Source: Pseudomonas sp. Ant30-3
Lineage (GTDB): Bacteria; Pseudomonadota; Gammaproteobacteria; Pseudomonadales; Pseudomonadaceae
Reading direction: 5' to 3'
Assembly: GCF_000690905.1 (NCBI RefSeq)
Contig: NZ_JMCL01000141.1
Location: forward strand, 1-49,883
Length of the DNA stretch: 49,883 bases
Part shown: positions 23,881 through 31,959 of the stretch, one piece after another
Position numbering within the stretch: position 1 is the stretch's first letter
How the letters are laid out: every line of letters begins with the position of its first letter
Position numbers and translations under genes: made by a program
The notes under the pieces: model-generated
What the model was told of the DNA's origin: nothing
The model's database searches: none
Seen by the model: the letters and a program-made list of their open reading frames with translations, nothing else

Positions 23881-24843
23881 ATGAACGTTGCCATACCTCG
23901 AGTTTCACTACTGGGAAGCGCCCTGCTTCTGCTCGCCATGGTCGTCAGCTGGAGTTCCGGTTTTATCGGATACCGCTACGCGGCCGATCAGGGCGGCGTC
24001 TACCTCGCTTCACTGTGGCGTTTCATTCTCGCCGCGGCCGTGTTGCTGCCCTTTGCCTGGAAGGGATTGCGAGCACTGCGCCGCCGCGATGTCATCCATC
24101 AAAGTCTGCTGGGACTGTTCGCCATTGGCGGCTACATCGGCCCGATCGCCGGCGCCATTCAGCTGGGCGTTGCACCTGGCACGGCTGCAGTTATCGCCAA
24201 CCTTTTGCCATTGACGATTGTGGTGCTGGCCGGTTGCGTACCGGGGCAACGCACGCGTGGCTGGCAATGGCTGGGCCTGGCCCTGTGTGTGCTCGGCATG
24301 CTGGTGGCGAGCAGCGCCAGCGTCGAATGGGCGGCTGCCAATCTGTGGGTTTACGTTTTGCCCCTGCTGGCGGTGTTCTCGCTGGCAGCAGCGACGCTGT
24401 ACCAGAAAGCCACCCCCGGCGTCTCGATGCCAGCGTCGACTGCGTTGTTCATTCAGGTCTGTGCCGTGACGCCGGTATTCGCCGTGCTGGCGTACTTTGA
24501 AGGTGGGCTGCTGCCACCGGCCAGTGCGGGTTTCGCTGCGGGCGTCGCGTGGCTGGTGATCTTCGCTACGGTTGGAGGCTACGGTTTTTACTGGCTGTGC
24601 CTGCAACGCTTCAGCGTCCAGCGAATCAGCGGCGCACTGTTTCTGGCGCCGCCGATCACGCTGCTGTGGGCGTGGCTGCAGTTCGGCGACCCGCTGCCCA
24701 TCAGCGCATTGGCCGGTATCGGCCTGACGTTGCTGGGTTTGCCCCTGCTAGGGATGAAGCCAACGGACAAACGTGTGAGCCGTCAGTACGGGGTGAATGA
24801 ATGCGGTGAAAAGGCCCGGTCTCCGGGAGAGGTGGCGCAATAA
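23881..24843 (+). CDS. DMT-superfamily (EamA) transporter
   Basis: 320 residues from ATG 23881 with about ten hydrophobic helices in two EamA repeats. The first begins SALLLLAMVVSWSSGFIGYRYA and the second near LWVYVLPLLAVFSLAAATLYQKATP. The GTAAVIANLLPLTIVVLAG segment is typical. Members mostly export amino acids or other small metabolites across the inner membrane. The C-terminal 30 residues are polar. Probably controlled by the divergent LysR protein; substrate unknown. Confidence 0.9.
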   Translation: MNVAIPRVSLLGSALLLLAMVVSWSSGFIGYRYAADQGGVYLASLWRFILAAAVLLPFAWKGLRALRRRDVIHQSLLGLFAIGGYIGPIAGAIQLGVAPGTAAVIANLLPLTIVVLAGCVPGQRTRGWQWLGLALCVLGMLVASSASVEWAAANLWVYVLPLLAVFSLAAATLYQKATPGVSMPASTALFIQVCAVTPVFAVLAYFEGGLLPPASAGFAAGVAWLVIFATVGGYGFYWLCLQRFSVQRISGALFLAPPITLLWAWLQFGDPLPISALAGIGLTLLGLPLLGMKPTDKRVSRQYGVNECGEKARSPGEVAQ

Positions 24844-24968
24844 ACCCATTCGTTGACCTGGGACATAAAACGAATGATTTTTTCATCGAGCACATTGCCC
24901 AATCGCACATACACTCAGACACTGACTTCAGTGACGTCGGCCGCCGGGCCTGGCTAAGGAATCAATGA

Positions 24969-25382
24969 GTGAATGTAAATTGGGAAGGAATATTGCCGAT
25001 CGAGGGCGAAATCATCATCGTCGAAGACGATCCGACACTGCGTTCGTTGATGGTAGACATCGTTGAGGAAATCGGCGCCAAGGCCACCGCTTTCGACACG
25101 GCCGATGAGGCCTTGACCTACCTGTTGCATGCGCATCAACAGTGCCGTCTGGTGATCGCCGATCACGGCGTGCCCGGTCAGGTTCAAGGGACGGAATTCA
25201 TCCAGATGGTGCGCGGACAATGGCCAGACATCGCCGCCATTCTCACCTCTGGTTATTTGCTGGATCCGCAGACACTGCCCGCCTCGACGTTGTACCTGCA
25301 CAAACCGTGGTCGCTGGACGATCTGGTGCTGGCAGTGACGCAACTGCTTCAACCGGACAAGCCAGTACACAAGCCCGGTTAG
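24969..25382 (+). CDS. Single-domain response regulator (REC only)
   Basis: 137 residues from GTG 24969 (AAGGA 8 bases upstream); a TTG 27 bases later with its own AAGGA is an alternative start. Acidic pocket VEDD at the N-terminal strand, phospho-acceptor aspartate in LVIADHGVPGQVQG, switch Ser/Thr in ILTSGY, and lysine in YLHKPWSLDDLV. There is no output domain. The HKPW ending and short length resemble free-standing receivers coupled to hybrid kinases, but no kinase is adjacent. Followed 48 bases later by an unrelated hexapeptide-repeat gene. Confidence 0.88.
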   Translation: MNVNWEGILPIEGEIIIVEDDPTLRSLMVDIVEEIGAKATAFDTADEALTYLLHAHQQCRLVIADHGVPGQVQGTEFIQMVRGQWPDIAAILTSGYLLDPQTLPASTLYLHKPWSLDDLVLAVTQLLQPDKPVHKPG

Positions 25383-25429
25383 CGACCTGTCACCCACCTC
25401 CTCCACGGCCCGACCAGAGGTTTTTTGCA

Positions 25430-26047
25430 TTGACTGAAATTGACATTTCCCGATTCGTTTCCCGTTGGCAGGATCTCGGGTTAGCCAACAAGGCTGCGCA
25501 GGCCTGGCATATCACCCAGGCCGCCGAACAGCATGTGCTGACGCTGCTCGGGAGACTCGGCTCCGGTTACCGTCTGCAGGGAAACGTCGCTGTCCACGAG
25601 ACCGCCACGGTTGAGCCGGGGGCAATCCTCAAGGGGCCAGTGGTGATTGGCCCGCATTGTTTTGTTGCATCAGGCGCGTACCTCCGCGGCGGCACTTACC
25701 TGGGAAGCCACTGCATCATTGGCCCCGCCTGTGAGCTCAAGAGCAGCTTCATGCTGGACGGCAGCAAGCTGGCGCACTTCAATTTCGTGGGCGATTCGCT
25801 GCTGGGCGAGAACGTCAATGTCGAGGCCGGCGCCGTGATCGCCAACTACCGCAACGAGTTCGAGGGTGCGAACATCACGATTTTGTTCAATCAACGCATG
25901 ATCGAAACCGGCGTCTGCAAGTTCGGAGCACTGGTGGGTGACGGCGTGCGGATCGGCGCCAACGCGGTGGTGGCGCCGGGTGCACTGCTGGAGCCACGGT
26001 CTATTGTGCCCCGGCTGGGGCTGGTCGATCAGTGGGGCGCTCGGTGA
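25430..26047 (+). CDS. Left-handed beta-helix (hexapeptide repeat) acyl/nucleotidyl transferase-like protein
   Basis: About 205 residues from a TTG at 25430 (AGAGG 9 bases upstream; protein opens with TEIDISRFVSRWQD). The short helical N-terminus is followed by hexapeptide turns: HETATVEPGAILKGPVVIGPHCFVASGAYLRGG, SHCIIGPACELKSSFML, VGDSLLGENVNVEAGAVIANY, and VCKFGALVGDGVRIGANAVVAPGALLEPRSIVPRLG. The KLAHFNFVGDSLLG stretch is like the acetyltransferase domain of GlmU-type proteins, but there is no uridylyltransferase domain. Sugar-nucleotide acetyltransferase is the most likely class; the substrate is not determined. Confidence 0.82.
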   Translation: MTEIDISRFVSRWQDLGLANKAAQAWHITQAAEQHVLTLLGRLGSGYRLQGNVAVHETATVEPGAILKGPVVIGPHCFVASGAYLRGGTYLGSHCIIGPACELKSSFMLDGSKLAHFNFVGDSLLGENVNVEAGAVIANYRNEFEGANITILFNQRMIETGVCKFGALVGDGVRIGANAVVAPGALLEPRSIVPRLGLVDQWGAR

Positions 26048-26090
26048 ATTGCGGGGTAACGTCTGAACCTGCGCGGCAGATACGTGCCTA

Positions 26091-26303
26091 ATGGAAGAAT
26101 CCAGAAAAGCGAGTTACCCCATGCATATGTCCGAGGCGTACCAAATTATGGAAGCCCTATCTACCAATGACGCCAACATGAAAATTCGTGAAGGCTGGAA
26201 ACTGCTCTCAGTCGTGGTCACCACGCATCCCAATGGCCAGCTTCACCCCTGCTACATAATGGCTAAAGGGCAGCCCAACGACGAGAAGTCTGCCGCAGAC
26301 TGA
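26091..26303 (+). CDS. Small conserved-looking hypothetical protein
   Basis: 70 residues from ATG 26091, or 60 from ATG 26121 (MHMSEAYQIMEAL), which is preceded by a weak GAG. The sequence KIREGWKLLSVVVTTHPNGQLHPCYIMAKGQP resembles the short beta-alpha-beta domains of DUF1737/DUF4177-type proteins, in which a glycine-tryptophan precedes a strand. No membrane segment. Function unknown. Confidence 0.55.
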   Translation: MEESRKASYPMHMSEAYQIMEALSTNDANMKIREGWKLLSVVVTTHPNGQLHPCYIMAKGQPNDEKSAAD

Positions 26304-26411
26304 GGTTTGCGCCAGCTTCAAAACGTCCAGCTTGCTAGAGATGCAGTTTTTTTGTGCGGTGAGTCGGCGGCGGCGATTTTTACCGCCACCGTTCATGTGC
26401 AAGGGCGACGC

Positions 26412-26909
26412 TTATTTTTCTAACGTAGCGGCCTGATTATCGCCCTGCTCGGCGATTTTCGACAGCTTTTCATCGGCGCCTTTTTCTTCCGCCAGCGTCG
26501 CCGCCAGCAAGGCTGCGGCGTCATCCAGCTTAAGGTGCTTGGCCATCGCAACCAGCGTGCCGTAACTGGCGATCTCATAGTGCTCGACCTTTTGCGCAGC
26601 GCCGATCAGTGCTGCGTCGAGCACCGCGCCCTTGTCGATCTCTTCCAGCAGTTCCTTGGACTCTTCAACCAACCCCTCCATGGCCACGCATTTCATTCTT
26701 TTGAGCTTAAGGCCGGTCAATTGCACCAATTGATCAATACGCTCGATCTGGCCATGGGTTTCCTCAAGGTGCGAGGTGAACGCTTCAGCCAGCAGCGGAT
26801 TGGTCGCGGCCTTCGCCATGCGAGGCAGCGCTTTGGTGATCTGCTTTTCCGCGCTGTAAACGTCGGATAGCTCGTGAACAAAAAGGTCTTCAACAGTTTT
26901 TCTGGCCAT
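26412..26909 (-). CDS. YciE/YciF-family (DUF892) ferritin-like protein
   Basis: 165 residues, AGGAAG 7 bases before the ATG. Four-helix bundle of the DUF892 stress-protein family: TVEDLFVHELSDVYSAEKQITKALPRMAKAA, then HLEETHGQIERIDQLVQLTG, EHYEIASYGTLVAMAKHL and LAATLAEEKGADEKLSKIAE. The repeated E...H/EE pairs are the expected di-metal ligands. These proteins are usually induced by osmotic or stationary-phase stress. The gene stands alone, facing the small hypothetical gene. Confidence 0.9.
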   Translation of the reverse strand: MARKTVEDLFVHELSDVYSAEKQITKALPRMAKAATNPLLAEAFTSHLEETHGQIERIDQLVQLTGLKLKRMKCVAMEGLVEESKELLEEIDKGAVLDAALIGAAQKVEHYEIASYGTLVAMAKHLKLDDAAALLAATLAEEKGADEKLSKIAEQGDNQAATLEK

Positions 26910-27137
26910 TTTCAGTCTTCCTGTCGGTCAAAGGATGCGTCGCCCGGAGGGCGCCCGTTGTCGCGGGCACACGGCAGTCAAAACCGTCGTGCCAGAAGAG
27001 TGACCAGGGCTGGATTCCGGTTGTTCCAAGTTTTTTCTGCAGGACGGATGAAGTGTCCAGGACCGTGGCAGATTTGTAAGAAAGAATTTCACAGGCGAGC
27101 TGTGGTCAGACTGAAACCACAAGCTAGAGCTCGTCTC

Positions 27138-27530
27138 ATGAAATTTTCAAAATTCTGCCAAGCCCTCTCCAACCGCGCCGGCAGTTCGAAGACCTTTTTG
27201 ACTGCCATCGTGCTGATCATTGCCTGGGCGGTGACGGGTCCGTTGTTCAACTACAACGACACCTGGCAACTGATCATCAACACCTCGACCACGATCATCA
27301 CCTTTTTGATGGTGTTCCTGATCCAGAACACGCAAAACCGCGACAACGACATTCTGCATCTGAAAATCGACGAGCTGATTCGCGCTACCCATGAAGCGCA
27401 GAACGCGATCTTGTCGCTGGACCAAATGGGCACCCGGGACTTGCGCAAACTGCGCAAGCATTACAGCTCGCTGGGTGATCCCGAGCAGATCCGCTTCGAG
27501 ACTGAGTCTGCAGATGATCAGCGTCCTTGA
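27138..27530 (+). CDS. Low-affinity iron permease-family small membrane protein
   Basis: 130 residues from ATG 27138. Two closely packed hydrophobic helices (KTFLTAIVLIIAWAVTGPLF and WQLIINTSTTIITFLMVFLIQNTQNRD) are followed by a conserved amphipathic helix (LKIDELIRATHEAQNAILSLDQM), the pattern of Pfam Iron_permease. Despite the family name, transport activity of the short bacterial forms is not established to my knowledge. An adjacent stress ferritin-like gene on the opposite strand is at least consistent with iron or stress physiology. The 228 bases upstream hold no other gene. Confidence 0.8.
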   Translation: MKFSKFCQALSNRAGSSKTFLTAIVLIIAWAVTGPLFNYNDTWQLIINTSTTIITFLMVFLIQNTQNRDNDILHLKIDELIRATHEAQNAILSLDQMGTRDLRKLRKHYSSLGDPEQIRFETESADDQRP

Positions 27531-27563
27531 GCTGAACACGATAACGTCCTGATCGGCCTGATG

Positions 27564-27611
27564 TTTTTCCAGGGGCGCGGTTGAGCCCCTGAAAAAACCT
27601 GTTGCAACAGG
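27564..27611. promoter_or_regulatory. Hairpin plus 14-bp perfect palindrome ahead of glcD
   Basis: CAGGGGC/GCCCCTG hairpin (27570-27591) whose flanks are T-rich on the left and A-rich on the right. It is followed directly by CCTGTTGCAACAGG (27598-27611), a perfect palindrome 101 bases before the glcD ATG. Candidate operator for the glycolate operon. Confidence 0.4.
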
Positions 27612-27712
27612 CAACAACGCATGGACAGCTGACCGCCTCGGGCCAATGATGCATAGGTGCGCAATACCGGAAACACACCTCGAACAACAATAACCGAGTG
27701 CCGTGACCGCCT

Positions 27713-29212
27713 ATGAACATCCTCTACGACGAACGCGTCGACGGTGTGCTGCCGGATGTCGACAGAGCCGCGTTGATTCAGGCAATGCACGAGCGAATGC
27801 CCAACCTGGACGTGCTGCATCAGCCGGAAGAGTTGCGACCGTACGAATGCGACGGCTTGTCGGCCTATCGCACCACGCCGATGCTGGTGGTGTTGCCGCG
27901 CCACCTCGATGAGGTGCAAGGCGTGTTGCGCTTGTGTCACGAAAGGCATGTGCCGGTCATCGCCCGAGGCGCCGGCACCGGGTTGTCCGGTGGCGCCTTA
28001 CCCTTGGAAAAAGGCGTGCTGCTGGTGATGGCGCGCTTCAACGATATTCTCCACATCGACCCGGCTGCACGCACTGCGCGGGTTCAGCCGGGGGTGCGCA
28101 ATCTGGCGATCTCGCAGGCCGCCGCACCGTTCGGCTTGTATTACGCGCCGGACCCGTCTTCGCAGATTGCCTGCTCGATTGGCGGGAACGTCGCCGAAAA
28201 CGCCGGTGGCGTGCATTGCCTCAAGTACGGCCTGACCGTGCACAACCTGCTCAAAATCGACGTCCTCACTGTCGACGGTGAACAGTTGAGCCTGGGCTCC
28301 CAGGCCCTGGACTCTCCCGGGTTTGATCTGCTCGCATTGTTCACGGGCTCCGAAGGCATGCTCGGCGTGATCACCGAAGTCACGGTCAAACTGTTGCCGA
28401 AACCGCAAACCGCCAAGGTGCTGCTGGCAGCGTTCGATTCCGTCGAAAAAGCCGGCCGCGCAGTCGGCGACATCATCGCCGCCGGCATCATCCCGGGCGG
28501 TCTGGAGATGATGGACAACCTGGCGATCCGCGCGGCCGAAGATTTTATTCACGCCGGTTACCCGGTCGAGGCCGAAGCCATTCTGCTGTGCGAACTCGAC
28601 GGCGTCGAAGCCGATGTCCACGCTGATTGCGACCGCGTGCGCGAAGTACTGCAACAGGCCGGCGCCACCGAAGTGCGGCTCGCCAAAGACGAGGCCGAGC
28701 GCGTGCGTTTCTGGGCCGGACGCAAGAATGCCTTTCCCGCAGTGGGCCGGCTCTCGCCAGACTATTACTGCATGGACGGCACCATCCCGCGCCGCGCCTT
28801 GCCCGGAGTTCTGCAAGCGATTGCGGCGTTGTCAGCCGAATACAATCTGCGTGTGGCCAACGTTTTCCACGCCGGGGACGGCAACATGCATCCACTGATT
28901 CTGTTCGATGCCAATCAGCCCGGCGAACTCGATCGCGCCGAAGCGCTGGGCGGCAAGATTCTCGAGTTGTGCGTGAAGGTCGGCGGCAGCATCACCGGCG
29001 AGCACGGGGTCGGTCGCGAGAAAATCAATCAGATGTGCGCGCAGTTCAACAGCGATGAGCTGACGCTGTTCCATGCCGTCAAAGCCGCGTTCGATCCGAG
29101 CGGCCTGCTCAACCCCGGGAAGAACATCCCGACGCTGCACCGCTGTGCCGAATTTGGCGCGATGCACGTGCACATGGGTCAGCTGCCCTTCCCCGAACTG
29201 GAGCGCTTCTGA
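27713..29212 (+). CDS. glcD: Glycolate oxidase, FAD-linked catalytic subunit GlcD
   Basis: 499 residues, the usual length. Oxidises glycolate (and D-lactate) to glyoxylate, passing electrons through GlcE and GlcF to the respiratory chain. FAD-binding VAO-type domain: VIARGAGTGLSGGALPLEKGVLL, DPSSQIACSIGGNVAENAGGVHCLKYGLTVHNL, and LLALFTGSEGMLGVITEVTVKLLP. The C-terminal cap contains VANVFHAGDGNMHPLILFD and GSITGEHGVGREKI, with metal and substrate histidines. It starts a tight operon glcDEFG with overlapping ends. Neither a GlcC-type regulator nor glcB is adjacent. Confidence 0.96.
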   Translation: MNILYDERVDGVLPDVDRAALIQAMHERMPNLDVLHQPEELRPYECDGLSAYRTTPMLVVLPRHLDEVQGVLRLCHERHVPVIARGAGTGLSGGALPLEKGVLLVMARFNDILHIDPAARTARVQPGVRNLAISQAAAPFGLYYAPDPSSQIACSIGGNVAENAGGVHCLKYGLTVHNLLKIDVLTVDGEQLSLGSQALDSPGFDLLALFTGSEGMLGVITEVTVKLLPKPQTAKVLLAAFDSVEKAGRAVGDIIAAGIIPGGLEMMDNLAIRAAEDFIHAGYPVEAEAILLCELDGVEADVHADCDRVREVLQQAGATEVRLAKDEAERVRFWAGRKNAFPAVGRLSPDYYCMDGTIPRRALPGVLQAIAALSAEYNLRVANVFHAGDGNMHPLILFDANQPGELDRAEALGGKILELCVKVGGSITGEHGVGREKINQMCAQFNSDELTLFHAVKAAFDPSGLLNPGKNIPTLHRCAEFGAMHVHMGQLPFPELERF

Positions 29213-30276
29213 TGCCCGGCGAACACGATCTCGATGACAGCGGCGCACTGCTGGAGCAGGTCAACCAGGCGCTGCAAAACGCCACGCCGCTGCGCATACA
29301 AGGCTCCAACAGCAAGGCTTTTCTGGGTCGCATTACCGCAGGCGAAGTGCTCGACACACGTTCGCACCGGGGCATCGTCAGCTACGACCCGACCGAACTG
29401 GTGATCACTGTCCGTTGCGGTACGCCGCTAGCCGAGCTCGCGCAAGCGCTTGACCAGGCGCAGCAGATGTTGCCGTGCGAACCCCCTGCTTTCGGTGATG
29501 GCGCCACGGTCGGCGGCATGATCGCCAGCGGCTTGTCCGGACCGCGTCGGCCATGGTCGGGGTCGGTGCGTGATTTCGTCCTGGGGACGCGGGTGATCAC
29601 CGGGCTCGGCAAGCACTTGCGCTTCGGTGGCGAAGTGATGAAAAACGTCGCCGGTTACGACCTGTCGCGTCTGATGGCGGGCAGCTTCGGCTCACTGGGC
29701 GTGATCACCGAGGTATCACTCAAGGTGCTGCCGAAACCGCGTCAATGCCTGAGCATCAGCCTCGAAATGGACGCCGACCGCGCCTTGCTGCGTCTGGCAG
29801 AATGGGGCCAGCAACCGTTGCCGATCAGCGCCGCCTGCCACGATGGTCAGCGTCTGCATCTGCGTCTTGAAGGGGGCGAAGGGTCGGTGACGGCGGCCCA
29901 TGACCGGCTCGGCGGAGAGCGGCTGGACGCTGGTTTCTGGGCTGATCTGAATGAGCACCGGCTGAGTTTCTTCGATGAGGATCAGCCGCTTTGGCGCCTG
30001 TCCGTGCCGAACAATACCGCACGGCTTTCGTTGCCTGGCCGGCAACTGCTCGATTGGGGCGGCGCCCAGCGCTGGTTGAAGTCGGATGCTGAAGGGGCGT
30101 TCATTCGCAGGGTGGTTGATGAGGTCGGCGGGCACGTGACCTGCTACAGCCACGGGCTCAGCGACTGCCCTTTTCAGCCGTTGCCCGAGGCGTTGATGCG
30201 CTACCACCGCAGCCTTAAACAGCAACTCGACCCTCAACAGATTTTCAACCCCGGACGCCTGTATGCGGAGCTCTGA
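29212..30276 (+). CDS. glcE: Glycolate oxidase, FAD-binding subunit GlcE
   Basis: 354 residues. Its ATG shares a base with the glcD stop (TGATG). It is a shortened relative of GlcD: RIQGSNSKAFLGR, SYDPTELVITVRCGTPLAELAQAL, GDGATVGGMIASGLSGPRRPWSGSVRDFVLG, and FGGEVMKNVAGYDLSRLMAGSFGSLGVITEVSLKVLPKP make the FAD site, and the C-terminus ends LDPQQIFNPGRLYAEL. Required with GlcD and GlcF for activity in the characterised enterobacterial enzyme. Confidence 0.95.
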   Translation: MPGEHDLDDSGALLEQVNQALQNATPLRIQGSNSKAFLGRITAGEVLDTRSHRGIVSYDPTELVITVRCGTPLAELAQALDQAQQMLPCEPPAFGDGATVGGMIASGLSGPRRPWSGSVRDFVLGTRVITGLGKHLRFGGEVMKNVAGYDLSRLMAGSFGSLGVITEVSLKVLPKPRQCLSISLEMDADRALLRLAEWGQQPLPISAACHDGQRLHLRLEGGEGSVTAAHDRLGGERLDAGFWADLNEHRLSFFDEDQPLWRLSVPNNTARLSLPGRQLLDWGGAQRWLKSDAEGAFIRRVVDEVGGHVTCYSHGLSDCPFQPLPEALMRYHRSLKQQLDPQQIFNPGRLYAEL

Positions 30277-30279
30277 ACC

Positions 30280-31521
30280 ATGCAGACAACCCTGAGCGAA
30301 GCGTCGCGCCAACTGCCCCGCGCCGAGGAAGCCGAAAGTATCCTGCGCTCTTGTGTGCATTGTGGATTTTGCAACGCGACCTGCCCGACCTATCAGCTGC
30401 TCGGCGATGAACTGGACGGGCCGCGTGGCCGCATCTATCTGATCAAGCAGGTGCTGGAAGGCAATGAGATTACGCGCAAGACGCAGTTGCATCTGGACCG
30501 CTGCCTGACCTGCCGCAATTGCGAGACCACCTGCCCGTCCGGCGTTGATTATCACAACCTGCTCGACATTGGCCGGGCGGTGGTGGATGCAGCGGTTGCG
30601 CGCCCGCTTGACCAGCGGTTACTGCGCGAAGGCTTGCGCGGCGTGGTGCCCAACCCTGGTCTGTTCAAGGCGTTAATCGGCAGCGGCCAGGTATTCCGCG
30701 CGTTGTTGCCTGGCGGCCTGCGGGGCAAGTTGCCGCGCCACGTTGTTTCGGCGAAACCGCGCCCGACCATGCAGCACGCCCGACAGGTGTTGATGCTCGA
30801 AGGCTGTGTGCAACCGAGCCTGTCACCCAATACCAATGCGGCGACGGCGCGGGTTCTGGATCGTCTGGGTATCAGCGTGATCCCGGCCCGTGAAGCCGGT
30901 TGCTGCGGCGCCGTGGATTATCACCTAGACGCGCAAGCTGCCGGCCTCGACCGCGCCCGACGCAACATCGATGCGTGGTGGCCGGGCATTGAAAACGGGG
31001 TCGAAGCGATTGTGCAGACGGCCAGTGGCTGCGGGGCGTTTATCAAGGATTACGGACATTTGCTGCGCGCCGATCCGGCTTACGCGGACAAGGCTCACAA
31101 GGTCAGCGCGCTGGCCCGCGACCTTGTGGAAGTACTGCGTGAAGAACCGCTGGAAAGGCTTGCACTTCACAGTGATCAACGTTTGGCCTTCCACTGCCCT
31201 TGTACGTTGCAGCACGCGCAGAAACTCGGCGGTGCGGTGGAAGCGCTGTTGATTCGTCTGGGCTTCAACCTCACCGTCGTGCCTGACAGCCATTTGTGTT
31301 GCGGCTCGGCGGGAACGTATTCGATCACGCAACCGGTGTTGTCGCGGCAATTGCGTGATAACAAACTCAACGCGCTGGAAAACGGCCACCCCGACGTCAT
31401 CGCCACGGCCAATATCGGCTGCCAGTCTCATCTCGATGGCGCCGGCCGAACGCCTGTTCGGCACTGGATCGAGCTGGTCGAAGACGCCATGTCATCCCCC
31501 GACACAGGAGCAACCCGATGA
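30280..31521 (+). CDS. glcF: Glycolate oxidase, iron-sulfur subunit GlcF
   Basis: 413 residues. Two 4Fe-4S ferredoxin motifs at the N-terminus (CVHCGFCNATCPTY and CLTCRNCETTCPSG) are followed by two CCG domains: LEGCVQPSLSPNTNAATARVL with GCCGAVDYH, and FHCPCTLQHAQKL with HLCCGSAGTYS. It transfers electrons from the flavin subunits to the membrane quinone pool. It starts 3 bases after glcE and overlaps glcG by 4 bases. Confidence 0.96.
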   Translation: MQTTLSEASRQLPRAEEAESILRSCVHCGFCNATCPTYQLLGDELDGPRGRIYLIKQVLEGNEITRKTQLHLDRCLTCRNCETTCPSGVDYHNLLDIGRAVVDAAVARPLDQRLLREGLRGVVPNPGLFKALIGSGQVFRALLPGGLRGKLPRHVVSAKPRPTMQHARQVLMLEGCVQPSLSPNTNAATARVLDRLGISVIPAREAGCCGAVDYHLDAQAAGLDRARRNIDAWWPGIENGVEAIVQTASGCGAFIKDYGHLLRADPAYADKAHKVSALARDLVEVLREEPLERLALHSDQRLAFHCPCTLQHAQKLGGAVEALLIRLGFNLTVVPDSHLCCGSAGTYSITQPVLSRQLRDNKLNALENGHPDVIATANIGCQSHLDGAGRTPVRHWIELVEDAMSSPDTGATR

Positions 31522-31919
31522 ACAGTAAAGCCATCTTGAGCCAGAATGAAGTCAGCCGGATTCTCGCCGCCGCGCGCAGCGAAGCGCAAAACAATCAGTG
31601 GGCCGTGACCATCGTGGTTGTTGACGATGGCGGCCATCCGCTCGCACTGGAACGCCTCGACGGCTGCGCCCCGAGCGCGGCCTACATCGCCACCGAAAAA
31701 GCGCGTACGTCTGCACTTGGACGCCGCGAATCGAAAGGCTACGAAGACATGGTCAACGGCGGACGCTTCGCCTTCCTTTCTGCCCCATTGCTCACCTCCC
31801 TGGAAGGCGGTGTGCCGATTGTTCATGACGGGCAAGTGATCGGCGCAATTGGCGTATCGGGAGTCAAGGCCGAGCAGGACGCGCAGGTGGCCAAGACAGG
31901 GGCTCAGTGCCTTAAGTGA
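31518..31919 (+). CDS. glcG: GlcG/HbpS family protein (DUF336)
   Basis: 133 residues in an ATGA overlap with glcF. Family signature: WAVTIVVVDDGGHPLALERLDG, AYIATEKARTSALGRRES, and the glycine-rich GGVPIVHDGQVIGAIGVSG. Such proteins form small cytoplasmic oligomers and in some organisms bind heme or cobalamin; the role within glc operons is not settled. The last gene of the operon, followed immediately by the tandem REP array. Confidence 0.92.
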   Translation: MNSKAILSQNEVSRILAAARSEAQNNQWAVTIVVVDDGGHPLALERLDGCAPSAAYIATEKARTSALGRRESKGYEDMVNGGRFAFLSAPLLTSLEGGVPIVHDGQVIGAIGVSGVKAEQDAQVAKTGAQCLK

Positions 31920-31959
31920 GGCGATTGGCGGTGTGCTTCGTTTTCGTGCCTGGCCCAAG

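Noticed and set aside
27564..27597. Hairpin TTTTTCCAGGGGC...GCCCCTGAAAAAA as a terminator
   Set aside because: The T-run is upstream and the A-run downstream of the stem on the plus strand, and the same holds on the minus strand, so neither transcript gets a U-tail.
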